A DNA stretch of 29,444 nt from JBBDYQ01 sp035553855 (GTDB lineage: Bacteria; Actinomycetota; Thermoleophilia; Solirubrobacterales; Thermoleophilaceae): assembly GCA_035553855.1 (NCBI GenBank), contig DATMJO010000149.1, forward strand, positions 1 to 29,444, written 5' to 3'. The position numbers were made by a program, and so were the translations under genes. The notes under the pieces were generated by a model. It saw only the letters and a list, made by a program, of their open reading frames with translations. It had not been told where the DNA came from and searched no databases. Below, piece by piece: positions 24,201-29,444 of the stretch; the stretch's first letter is position 1; every line of letters starts with the position of its first letter.

Positions 24201-25505
24201 CGCCGGAGCGCCCTCGCCCTCGTAGCAGCGGCCCCACAGGACCTGCGCTCCGCGGAGACTCGCGTATGCGTCGACCTCCGCAGCGAGGCGGGTCTTGCCG
24301 ATCCCCGCCTCACCGCCGAGCATGACGACCCGCCCTCTCCCCGCGACGGCCCCGTCTACGGCTGCCCGCAGCTCCTTGGTCTCCGCCTCGCGACCGATGA
24401 ATGCGCCCTCGCTGAGCCGATCGAGCGCGCGCTCGGTCTCCTGGTCCGGGCCGGCAGGGGCGGACGCGAGCGAGCTGATCGCCACGAGCGCAGCGCGCAC
24501 CTCTTCGGCACTCTGGTACCGCTCGGAAGGGTTCTTCGCGAGCAGGTTCAGAACGAGCTGCTCGAGTGCCTTGGGCACGTCCGGTCGGTGCCAGGTGGGA
24601 CCCACCGGGACGGTGCTGACGTGCTGCGAGATCACGGCCGCCGCTCCGTCGCCGGTGAAGGGCGGGATCCCACAGAGCAGCTCGTACATCAGCGCCCCCA
24701 GCGAGTACAGGTCCGACCGCGCATCCGCGACCTCGCCGAGACCCTGCTCCGGCGACATGTAGGCGACGGTCCCGACCATCGCGCCCTCCGCCGTCAGCCG
24801 CGACCGATCGCCCGCGATGGCGAGCCCGAAGTCCCCGAGCTTGGCCGTCCCGTCCGGTGTCAGCCAGACGTTGTGTGGCTTCACGTCCCGGTGGACCACG
24901 CCGTGCGCGTGGGCATGGGCGAGCCCCGCGGCCACGTCGATGCCGAGGCGGACCACCTCGTCGACCGTCAGGCGACCGTCCTCGGCCTGCGCCAGCAGCC
25001 CGGTGAGGTCGCCGCCCGACATGTGCTGGCTCACCAGGTAGAGCTCGCCGTCCTCCTCGCCGATGTCGTGCACCGTCACGATGTTGGGGTGGTCCCCGAG
25101 GGCGCCCATCGACTCCGCCTCGCGGTGCGAGCGCTCGATCGCCGTCTGGTCGAGGCCCTCGGATTTGAAGGCACTCACCGCTACCTCGCGCTGGAGCCGC
25201 TCGTCGTGAGCAAGGTAGACGCGCTTGCGAGCCCCCTCGCCGAGGAAGCGGATCACCCGGTACCGGCCCTGCCCGAACGCCTCGGCGGGGCCGGAGGCCG
25301 GCTTGGCCGGGGCGGCGTCGGCGCTTTCGCTCGAGCGCAACCTCGAGCCGCACTCGTCGCAGAAGCGGCCGGACGGATCGTTCGGCGATCCACATGCTGG
25401 GCAGGCCATTTCCTGCACCAGTACGGCCCCGCACTCGCCGCAGAATTTCGCGCCCTGACGGTTGCCGCTTCCGCAGGACGGGCAGGTGATCCTGTCGCCG
25501 CTCAT
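18261..25505 (-). CDS. Giant zinc ribbon / Ser-Thr kinase / ATPase / TPR / nucleotide cyclase / ATPase / TPR protein
   Basis: 2414 residues in one unbroken frame. Order: two zinc ribbons (Cys8,11,22,25 and 35,38,49,52); protein kinase about 80-345 with HRD at 205-207 (Asp207 base), Asn212 and DFG at 225-227, but Ser111 in place of the VAxK lysine and Lys114 three residues on; AAA_16-type ATPase with Walker A GEAGIGKT at about 398 and Walker B Asp518; TPR-like helices about 800-1280; class III cyclase about 1315-1483 with metal Asp1320 and Asp1364 and adenine-type Lys1360, while the usual transition-state Asn position reads Ile; second ATPase (GEPGIGKT at about 1546, Asp1666); TPR-like repeats to the end. 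Met at 25505 is chosen because the zinc ribbon begins there. Cotranscribed with DegV, 4 bases apart. A multi-output signalling hub is inferred. Confidence 0.9.
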   Translation of the reverse strand: MSGDRITCPSCGSGNRQGAKFCGECGAVLVQEMACPACGSPNDPSGRFCDECGSRLRSSESADAAPAKPASGPAEAFGQGRYRVIRFLGEGARKRVYLAHDERLQREVAVSAFKSEGLDQTAIERSHREAESMGALGDHPNIVTVHDIGEEDGELYLVSQHMSGGDLTGLLAQAEDGRLTVDEVVRLGIDVAAGLAHAHAHGVVHRDVKPHNVWLTPDGTAKLGDFGLAIAGDRSRLTAEGAMVGTVAYMSPEQGLGEVADARSDLYSLGALMYELLCGIPPFTGDGAAAVISQHVSTVPVGPTWHRPDVPKALEQLVLNLLAKNPSERYQSAEEVRAALVAISSLASAPAGPDQETERALDRLSEGAFIGREAETKELRAAVDGAVAGRGRVVMLGGEAGIGKTRLAAEVDAYASLRGAQVLWGRCYEGEGAPAFWPWVQAIRGYVHTRDAEGLRAELGSGASDIAQLVSEVRSRLPDLPEPSAHDGEHSRFRLFDSIASFLVNASRTRPLAIFIEDVHLADSASLELLQFVVREIGAARVFLLCTFRDDDVDESHPLHALQAALARERTYTQMLLGKLSEREVRALLEEVSQQTLTATDELALLAAVWEESGGNPYFIEEIVRHLVESGAVYERDGKWVSDAEHIRDLGIPQGIRDVVGARLARLSRDCRDLLSIAAVIGPEFRLETLESVCGIPAASVLEGLEEAAAAAIVEVKATEINVYRFSHVATRDALYEDVPQNRRVELHGRIGEALEELHGDRIEAHLGELAHHFAAAGPAEKAADYSWWAGEHATGMFAYDEAVTHYERALSLFDTLPDEPVRRCELLLALGDVRWRAGDREGAGRTFIKAAELAERLSLWDQYARAALGYAGGSGGFSVSDNANEKLLELLRNALQTLPERDSLLRVRVTARLAVELSYTSDRAATEELSRAAVEMAERIGDARIVLLAMYSRQWSTMGPDGAAEDLEAGAEIVRLARVVGDREMEFNGHHLRLHRQLQLGDLRGVDREIRSCEKLATELRQPAFEWQTAAFRAMRALLQGRFKEGERLAQTALAMGQRVEPEMAVVVLGAQTFLTSWATGKLREIEPGGAAFAAQYPKSAWPAAYALLVSELDEHAKTRAQFDAIARAGFGTIRRDANWLTAMACLAMACNYLGDAESGRQLYELYAPYADQLTPVLTGSVCFGSNHFFVGGCAEAAGLLDAAAEHYERCLAINESLGALFLHARIYHRFACTLLQRGAPGDLDRAAELVERGLDHARSLGLPRETERLMAIKLDRAGLAGVDVQTSIEAVALSVEQERPDIRPAAAPDGTVTIMFSDIEDSTLLTVKLGDRRWLELLGRHNEIFRRHLAEHGGYEVKSQGDGFMLAFASARRAIKCAIEVQRTLATHRAAHPEDPLKVRIGLHTGETLRAEEDFFGKNVILAARIAAQARGNEILISSLLRELVSSTDDYVFGEERELELKGLSGRYRVSPVSWSDEVRAPRADRPSASEAGSEVVRGAPSFPTSLEQALVPDAVGRDSERELLRTLAHRAREGGLRLAIIGGEPGIGKTELAAHVAHAAHADGAIVLTGRCQEGAEVAYGPWAEALGQYVEHAPEKILEQHAARHAGELGRIVPQLRARLPELPPPVRTADPESERYLVFSAATDLLVQAAAETPVVLVLEDLQWAEPSTAALLERVVRDLEGSPMLLVMSYRPAELGDDQPVAKLLGEPGEDVVRLRLAPLSDAEVGRLLSGAELEPGSPAHELAVEVCREAGGNPSFARELLHHLVETAAVTRDEAGRWVMAEDTEALTLPASLGDLVAKRVDAIGPAAPDVFAAAAVLGREFDQETISSMTGQGTADVAAALRGGVERSLVAESPGGPGAFAFLHGLVERALYQALGADRRRDLHRRAAESLELGRGAPGEAAAIARHWLAAASPETAIRAVTAGLAAGRRALTELAPQEAIRWFDRALALADRHSVSDAGLRCDLLIGLGDAQRQSGDRRYRETLIEACGIARELADGGRLARAALANNRGWANSGRVDHDRVAGLEDALALAADARPATRARLLAQLGAELVYAGDLDRRRGYSDEAVAIARELDDPRTLAYVLGRRCLTIWAPEALDERLESVGDLERAAARLDDPITLLGAASWRVVTSLEAADVAAAEAALERKAELAERIGRPVMRWEVLFARSALAYLHGRLEEAEELAGEAAQVGRDQPDAMAIYGAQIVAIRHDQGRLAEIAEMFLAVAAENPGLSTMRAAVAQVNAEIGRADEARAAMTEDATTGFAKVPKDNLWLTTLAAYADACVELSEEPPMSALYERLEPFADRIATNGVNANGAVALRLGALARSLGRLDDAIAHLDMAEEIHRRVDAPVFLLRTHLEQARTLLARDRDGDRGRGTELLAVASEAAKAHGCRALGDQIAALR

Positions 25506-25509
25506 CGGC

Positions 25510-26379
25510 CTATTCGAGGAAGCGAACCGGCAGGCCGCCGCACCCGAGCAACCCTGGGCCCGTGTGGGTGCCCACGACGGGCCCCAGCTCTTCCACGAAT
25601 TCCGGGGGCCGCCAGAAGACCTCTTGGAGCCGTTCGACAAGAGCGCGCGCGTCGTCCGGACAGCGGGTGTGCGTTACGAAGTACGCCGTCGCCCCCGCGG
25701 CCTGGAGTTGGCGCGAGAGGTCTACCAGCCGCTCGAGCCCTCGCTCGCGCGTGCGAACCCGCTCGACGGCCTTGATCTCGGACTCGAGCGTCAGGATCGG
25801 CTTGATGTTCAACGTCGACCCGATCCACGCCGCGGCACTCCCGATCCGGCCGCCTCGGCGCAGGTAGTCGAGCGTGTCGAGCAGCCAATAGAGACGGGAC
25901 TCGAGCCGGGCCTGCCGAACGGTGTCGACGACCTCCTCCACGGAACCGCCCGCAGAGGCCGTCTGCGCGGCGGCCAGCGCGAGCAGGCCCAGCTGGCCGG
26001 ACGTGGCCACCGAGTCGAGAATGTGAACCCGCTCGCCGTCCGCGCCCAGCCCGGCCGCGGCCTTGCGAGCCACCGAGCACGTTTCGGACAGGCCGGAGGA
26101 GATGTGGACCGAGACCACGCTGCCCCCGTCGGCCACCAGGCGCCGGTACAGGTCTGTGCACTCCTCGAGCAGCGGAGGCTGCGTGATCGGCAGCGTCTCG
26201 GCAGCGGCGAGCCGGTCGTAGAATTCCCCCAGGTCGCCGACGTCGAGCTCGCGGACCGATCCGTTCTCGCCCCCGAAGGTGAATCGGAGAGATATGAGTT
26301 CGATGCCGAGGCGTGCGACCAGGGACGGCGGCATATACGCCGTCGAGTCCGTCACGACCGTAATTCCCGCCATCGCCAT
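25510..26379 (-). CDS. DegV family fatty-acid-binding protein
   Basis: 289 residues, family length. Seen: VVTDSTAYMPPSLV opening, LPITQPP, HISSGLSETCSVA, LDYLRRGGRIG and HTGPGLLG near the C-terminus, all DegV hallmarks. Members (FakB in Firmicutes) hold a fatty acid for phosphorylation by a FakA-type kinase; no FakA/DAK gene is visible here. Start 26379 has GGAGGGAGGGG upstream at good spacing; an in-frame Met 6 bases later is possible, and the longer frame is rejected. Its stop lies 4 bases before the giant kinase start, so the two are coupled. That suggests a lipid ligand input to the kinase, which is inference. Confidence 0.92.
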   Translation of the reverse strand: MAMAGITVVTDSTAYMPPSLVARLGIELISLRFTFGGENGSVRELDVGDLGEFYDRLAAAETLPITQPPLLEECTDLYRRLVADGGSVVSVHISSGLSETCSVARKAAAGLGADGERVHILDSVATSGQLGLLALAAAQTASAGGSVEEVVDTVRQARLESRLYWLLDTLDYLRRGGRIGSAAAWIGSTLNIKPILTLESEIKAVERVRTRERGLERLVDLSRQLQAAGATAYFVTHTRCPDDARALVERLQEVFWRPPEFVEELGPVVGTHTGPGLLGCGGLPVRFLE

Positions 26380-26863
26380 GCGTGTGCCCCTCCCTCCGGC
26401 ACTCACCGAGCGGACGCACAGTAACAGCGAGACGGCCCCACACCCCGCGGTTCGAACCGCAGTTGACCGCGAGGCCCGCGCAAAGCGCATTGCCCTGGCG
26501 TTGTTCGTGGTCATCGTGGCTGGGACCATTGCGAGCGAGAGCGAAACGATCACGCTCGGCGTGCATAACGGCACGGTTGCGATCACCATCGGGGCCGGGA
26601 TCGCGACGATCCTTGCGAGCCCGGCGGCCGTCTACAGCGTCTTCATGTTCATCACGGCCGGACTATTCGCTCGCCTGATGTACAGGCGCAACAGCGAGAT
26701 CCCCGTTCGGGCCGACGGGCCGGCGGCGACCGTCGCGGCCGGCCCGGCCGCCAGCACGTCCTCGGAGGGTGCGCTCTGGAAGGCGCTGGGCGGACTGGCG
26801 ATCGCTCTCGCGGCTGCGAGCGTGTTGGTGGCCGTACTCGGTCTCGTGGGCCAGGACTTCTGA
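26378..26863 (+). CDS. Small membrane protein, unknown
   Basis: Up to 161 residues, with hydrophobic segments at about 39-55, 68-98 and 138-158 separated by a short Arg-rich stretch (RLMYRRNSE) and an Ala/Ser/Thr linker. I do not recognise a family. The start is doubtful: ATG 26378 collides with the DegV start codon on the other strand, and no clear ribosome binding site is seen, so translation may begin later (for example GTG 26384 or beyond). Coding is supported by the membrane pattern and codon bias only. Confidence 0.45.
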   Translation: MRVPLPPALTERTHSNSETAPHPAVRTAVDREARAKRIALALFVVIVAGTIASESETITLGVHNGTVAITIGAGIATILASPAAVYSVFMFITAGLFARLMYRRNSEIPVRADGPAATVAAGPAASTSSEGALWKALGGLAIALAAASVLVAVLGLVGQDF

Positions 26864-26918
26864 CGCGTCGGTCGCTGCGCGCGCCAGGAGCAGATGAAGC
26901 TTGCCGTCGGGGCCCCTC

Positions 26919-26978
26919 TCAGAGCAGGATGAGCAGCAGGACGACGATGACGAGCGCTGTGCCGATTCCGATGTACAT
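26919..26978 (-). CDS. 19-residue hydrophobic membrane peptide
   Basis: MYIGIGTALVIVVLLLILL, then TGA. A near-ideal Shine-Dalgarno GGAGG lies 5 bases before the ATG. The chain is one transmembrane helix with no charged residues after the start. Tiny hydrophobic proteins of this design are known in actinobacteria and elsewhere but are rarely annotated. It stands alone between a membrane protein gene and a divergent secreted-protein gene. Evidence is the ribosome site plus composition; expression is not shown. Confidence 0.6.
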   Translation of the reverse strand: MYIGIGTALVIVVLLLILL

Positions 26979-27061
26979 CACGACCTCCGTTGACGGGATT
27001 TGCAAAGCCTTTACCCAACCTTCGCGTCTCTACTCGCGCCGAGGCTTTCTGCACGAAGCGA
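26979..27061 (-). promoter_or_regulatory. Upstream region of the 19-residue peptide
   Basis: On the - strand the leader contains GGTTGGGTAAAGG about 35-40 bases before the start, with a GGGTAA hexamer like the stress-type -10 box used by the divergent gene. No GTTT is found at the expected distance, so only half a promoter is supported. Confidence 0.25.
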
Positions 27062-27087
27062 GTTTGGCCGCGCCTGACCTCGGGTAA
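27062..27087 (+). promoter_or_regulatory. SigB/SigF-type promoter
   Basis: GTTT (27062-27065), a 16-base spacer and GGGTAA (27082-27087) match the GTTT-N14-16-GGGTA pattern of actinobacterial stress sigma factors. It lies 63 bases before the start of the secreted-protein gene. Confidence 0.6.
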
Positions 27088-27106
27088 CCGGCGCAGCGAT
27101 TAGATC

Positions 27107-27130
27107 GCTCCCAGGACGATCCTCGGGAGC
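27107..27130 (+). promoter_or_regulatory. Leader hairpin before the secreted-protein gene
   Basis: GCTCCCAGGA pairs with TCCTCGGGAGC, with one bulged C and a 3-base loop. It falls between the predicted transcription start and the ribosome site GGAGGAG (27141-27147). It may stabilise the message or control its translation. Confidence 0.45.
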
Positions 27131-27150
27131 ATGGAGATTAGGAGGAGCAC

Positions 27151-28029
27151 ATGAGGCAGGGGACACGTCGCGTGGCCGGCGCCGGGATCGTGGCGCTTGC
27201 GGCGCTCGCGCTCGCGGGACCCGCGTACGCCGGCACGGTCAGGTACACGATTCCGGATAGCCCGAACTACACCGTCGTGGACAACGGCAACGGGATCGTG
27301 AAGGTCACCTACAACACGTGCGTCAACGCGGGCGTGCGGCAGATCTTCGACTTCCTCACGGTCACGAACGTCAGCCAGGACTCGAGCGCCGTGTTCAGCA
27401 CACTCGGCGAAGAGGGCGACGCCCCGACCTCCCAGTTCGACGTCAACGGCGACGAGGTGTTCGACGACCCGCCGAGGGTGCAGCTCACCCAGGGCCCGGA
27501 TCAGACGTTCGACGTGCGGCTCGCGTACACGCTGCCAAACCAGACGAACGGCGTCACGGTGTTCCGGGTCAAGCTCGATCCGGACTCGGGCGAAGGCCTC
27601 GGGCAGGGTGCGGGAATCATGATCCGGGTCCCCTGCGTGCTCGCTGCTCCGTCGTCTGGGGGCGGGTCGCAGCCGACCGTGCCGACGGCCGGAACGTTCC
27701 CGGCCACGACTGCGCCACAGTCGCGTCGTGACGCCCGTTGCCTCGCTGTCACGCGGCGCGTGCGTGCGCGGGCGGGCGAGCGCTCTCGCATCGTCGTCCG
27801 GGTAAGGGCCAACGAGACGAGCATCCGAGGCTCGCTGGTGCGCATCACGGGCCCCGGGTTCGTGCAGCGCAGGCGGACCGGCACCGACGGGATCGTCTCG
27901 TTCACGGTGCGGCCGCGCCGCAGCGGGCAGATCGTGGTCCAGTCCGACGTGTGCTTCGGGGCCGACAGGATCGCCGTGCTCGGCGAGCGCCGGGCCCAGG
28001 GCCGGTCGCTGCCGCGTTTCACGGGCTAG
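27151..28029 (+). CDS. Secreted protein with C-terminal Ig-like region, unknown
   Basis: 292 residues. A signal peptide (RRVAGAGIVALAALALAGPA) is probably cleaved after AYA at about residue 27. Mature part: a beta-rich N-terminal region (about 28-165) with two likely disulfide Cys and DVNGDEVFDD, which resembles a calcium-binding loop; a Gly/Ser/Pro/Thr linker (about 168-188); and a basic beta-sandwich-like region (about 190-285; RIVVRVRANETSIRGSLVRI, GTDGIVSFTVRP) similar to bacterial Ig-like repeats. I do not recognise the N-terminal part. GGAGGAG is 3 bases before the ATG. The L,D-transpeptidase gene begins 4 bases after its stop, so both probably share the stress-type promoter and act at the cell surface. 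Confidence 0.8.
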   Translation: MRQGTRRVAGAGIVALAALALAGPAYAGTVRYTIPDSPNYTVVDNGNGIVKVTYNTCVNAGVRQIFDFLTVTNVSQDSSAVFSTLGEEGDAPTSQFDVNGDEVFDDPPRVQLTQGPDQTFDVRLAYTLPNQTNGVTVFRVKLDPDSGEGLGQGAGIMIRVPCVLAAPSSGGGSQPTVPTAGTFPATTAPQSRRDARCLAVTRRVRARAGERSRIVVRVRANETSIRGSLVRITGPGFVQRRRTGTDGIVSFTVRPRRSGQIVVQSDVCFGADRIAVLGERRAQGRSLPRFTG

Positions 28030-28033
28030 GTCG

Positions 28034-28777
28034 GTGCCGGTAGGAGCGCTAGCGGGCGCGCGCGGCGGCATGCTCGTCGCCGCGTGCGCCCTGATCGCGG
28101 CCACGCCCGCGCACGCGGGACCAGGCCCCGCGCCGCCCGAGACGGCGATCGAGTCGATGCGCGGGCCGGGCAGCATCTCCCGTTGGGCGTTCGTCGAGCG
28201 CCGGACGCCCGTGCGGGCCGCCCCCGACCACCGCGCGCGCCAGGTCGCGACTCTCGGAACGCGCACCGAGGACCGCACGGACGAGCTGGTCCCGATTCTG
28301 TCCCGCGCGCGCGCGCGGAACGGGGGTGAATGGCTGTTCGTCCGCCTCCCCGTCCGGCCGAACGGCACCACTGGCTGGGTTCCCCGTGCCGCGCTCGGCA
28401 CGGTACGGAGGGTCTCGACCCACCTCTACGTCGACACCCGCCGGCTGACCGCGCGCCTCTACCGGAACGGGAAGTTGGTCTTCAGGGCGCGGGTGGGCGT
28501 GGGCCAGAGGCGCTGGCCCACCCCGCGCGGCGAGTTCTACATCCGCAACCGCCTGACCGGGTGGGGCGGGATCTACGGTCCGCTCGCATTCGGGACGAGC
28601 GCCCGCTCCGACGTGCTGACCGACTGGCCCGGCGGCGGCGTGATCGGGATCCACGGGACGAACCGTCCCGAGCTTCTTCCCGGGCGGGTGTCCCACGGCT
28701 GCATCCGGATGCGCAACGCGGACATCCTGCGGCTCGGGCGCCTGCTTCTCGTCGGGACGCCGCTCACGATTCGCTGA
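28034..28777 (+). CDS. Exported L,D-transpeptidase (YkuD)
   Basis: Cross-links peptidoglycan stem peptides by 3-3 bonds, or attaches proteins to them. 247 residues: signal sequence up to about PAHA (28); SH3-like region about 53-122 (TPVRAAPDHRARQVATLG, GTTGWVPRAAL); YkuD catalytic domain about 128-246, with His207 in IGIHGTN and His221/Cys223 in VSHGCIRM, the nucleophile motif intact. GTG 28034 is used because it provides the start of the signal peptide 4 bases after the previous stop; the ATG at 28070 would leave a shorter leader. The preceding secreted protein may be a partner or substrate, which is inference. Confidence 0.92.
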   Translation: MPVGALAGARGGMLVAACALIAATPAHAGPGPAPPETAIESMRGPGSISRWAFVERRTPVRAAPDHRARQVATLGTRTEDRTDELVPILSRARARNGGEWLFVRLPVRPNGTTGWVPRAALGTVRRVSTHLYVDTRRLTARLYRNGKLVFRARVGVGQRRWPTPRGEFYIRNRLTGWGGIYGPLAFGTSARSDVLTDWPGGGVIGIHGTNRPELLPGRVSHGCIRMRNADILRLGRLLLVGTPLTIR

Positions 28778-29085
28778 GGCCCAGCGCCTGCCGGGCCTGA
28801 TCGAGCCCGCGGTACTCCCAGCCCTCCACGGTGAGCCCGTCCTCCACACGGAGGAGGTGCAGGAGCGGGGACTCGAGCTCCATCCCTGTGCGCGGCCCGC
28901 CGGTACCGATCCGCATGTTCACGAGGATCAGGCCGTCGGGCTCCACCCGCCAGCCGCCGAGAACCTCCATGCGCGCGTTCTCCAGCGCGTCCATGCGCTC
29001 GACCAGGTGCCGCGCCAGCTCGTCCGCGCCGGATCGCCTGCACCAGGTCGGGATTGAGCGGCACGAGTGTTCTCGGCTGGGTCAT
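28764..29085 (-). pseudogene. SnoaL-like gene, frameshifted or 5'-truncated
   Basis: The C-terminal half, ARHLVERMDALENARMEVLG through to LDQARQALGLSES, matches the second half of SnoaL-like proteins. The first ATG in this frame is at 28994 (76 aa), too late for a complete domain. A plausible N-terminus, MTQPRTLVPLNPDLVQAI from 29085, lies in another frame, and a one-base shift near 29035 would join the two. Neither start has a ribosome binding site. The 3' end overlaps the L,D-transpeptidase gene by 14 bases. Confidence 0.5.
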
Positions 29086-29183
29086 TGCGAAAAATGGAAC
29101 AAGGAGCCGGCTGCCTTTCCCTCGGCGGGCCCACGGCCATAGGGTAGGCCGCCTGGCCGGGGCAAACCAAAGAGGGGGGACCG

Positions 29184-29444
29184 ATGACAAGACGACTGGC
29201 AACGCTGTTCGCGCTCATGCTGGCGCTCGGCGTGGTCGCCGTGGGCTGCGGCGACGACGACGAGGAGAAGAGTGACGAGCCGGCGGCGACCCAGGCCGAG
29301 TCGAGCGGCGGCGCGGCTGACGAGGCGACCGAGGACGAGGCAGGCGACGCCGGCTCGTCACTCTTCTCCTCGTCGTCGTCGCCGCAGCCCACGGCGACCA
29401 CGCCGAGCGCCAGCATGAGCGCGAACAGCGTTGCCAGTCGTCTT
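29184..29444 (+). CDS. Lipoprotein, 5' end only
   Basis: MTRRLATLFALMLALGVVAV then GCGDDDEEK: a lipoprotein signal peptide with the lipobox VAVGC and an acidic linker, typical of substrate-binding or other surface lipoproteins. GAGGGGGGA precedes the ATG at good spacing and TAGGGT (about 29142) may be its -10 box. The frame stays open to the window end, but from 29348 onward the sequence is an inverted copy of the gene's own start, so only about the first 54 codons are credible. The mature domain is not present and the function cannot be told. Confidence 0.75.
   Translation, partial: MTRRLATLFALMLALGVVAVGCGDDDEEKSDEPAATQAESSGGAADEATEDEAGDAGSSLFSSSSSPQPTATTPSASMSANSVASRL
29189..29444. repeat. 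97-bp perfect inverted repeat at the right window end
   Basis: Bases 29189-29285 and 29348-29444 are exact reverse complements across 97 bases, separated by 62 bases. The outer arm stops at the last base of the window. Perfect identity inside a coding sequence, placed exactly at the sequence end, points to a fold-back chimera or assembly artefact. Confidence 0.95.

Noticed and set aside
24162..25775. 537-codon + frame antisense to the kinase gene
   Set aside because: Shadow frame crossing two real gene boundaries.
1..29444. Window as a linear replicon with hairpin telomeres
   Set aside because: Both ends cut through protein genes (purL and a lipoprotein) and the repeats copy coding sequence, which fits a contig artefact better.

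Overview
The window reads as chromosomal DNA of a GC-rich Gram-positive bacterium, most likely an Actinomycetota of the Thermoleophilia/Solirubrobacterales type. Supporting this are the very high GC with strong third-position bias, GTG and TTG starts, a SnoaL-like protein opening with MSQENVE (a style common in that class), and a Cys-rich lipoprotein leader followed by GCGDDDEE. The species is inferred, not read from a marker gene.

Layout. 1-6379: purine synthesis run purL(3' end)-purF-recQ-purN-purH, all on + and mostly overlapping by 4 bases, with the RecQ helicase embedded. 6380-7465: REP-like hairpins, tRNA-Lys(TTT), a ferritin-like DUF892 protein with a histone-like basic tail (-), tRNA-Glu(TTC). 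7609-9311: a secreted trypsin-like protease, a strong terminator, and a REP-associated tyrosine transposase bracketed by two 25-base palindromes. 9323-14435: an alcohol-to-acid oxidation module, with a GMC oxidoreductase and an aldehyde dehydrogenase on - and a second GMC oxidoreductase on +, divergent around a perfect operator-like palindrome. 14439-15800: two small membrane proteins, greA, CsbD. 15891-18257: tRNA-Val(TAC) followed by a decayed mini-island (integrase remnant, possible terminase remnant, SnoaL-like protein, GAF-GGDEF protein), ending in a degenerate copy of the tRNA-Val 3' end. 18261-26379: a 2414-residue zinc ribbon / Ser-Thr kinase / ATPase / TPR / nucleotide cyclase / ATPase / TPR protein, cotranscribed with a DegV protein. 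26378-29444: a small membrane protein, a 19-residue hydrophobic peptide, a secreted protein and an L,D-transpeptidase behind a GTTT-N16-GGGTAA promoter, a broken SnoaL gene and the start of a lipoprotein.

Both window ends are fold-back inverted repeats (16 bp arms on the left, 97 bp perfect arms on the right) whose outer base is the last base of the window. I read these as assembly or amplification artefacts at contig ends, so the first 16 bases and the last 97 should not be trusted as genomic sequence.

The strongest candidates for something new are the giant dual-ATPase kinase-cyclase with its coupled DegV partner, the palindrome-bracketed RAYT whose stop codon lies in its own REP, the eroded tRNA-Val island, and the 19-aa membrane peptide.
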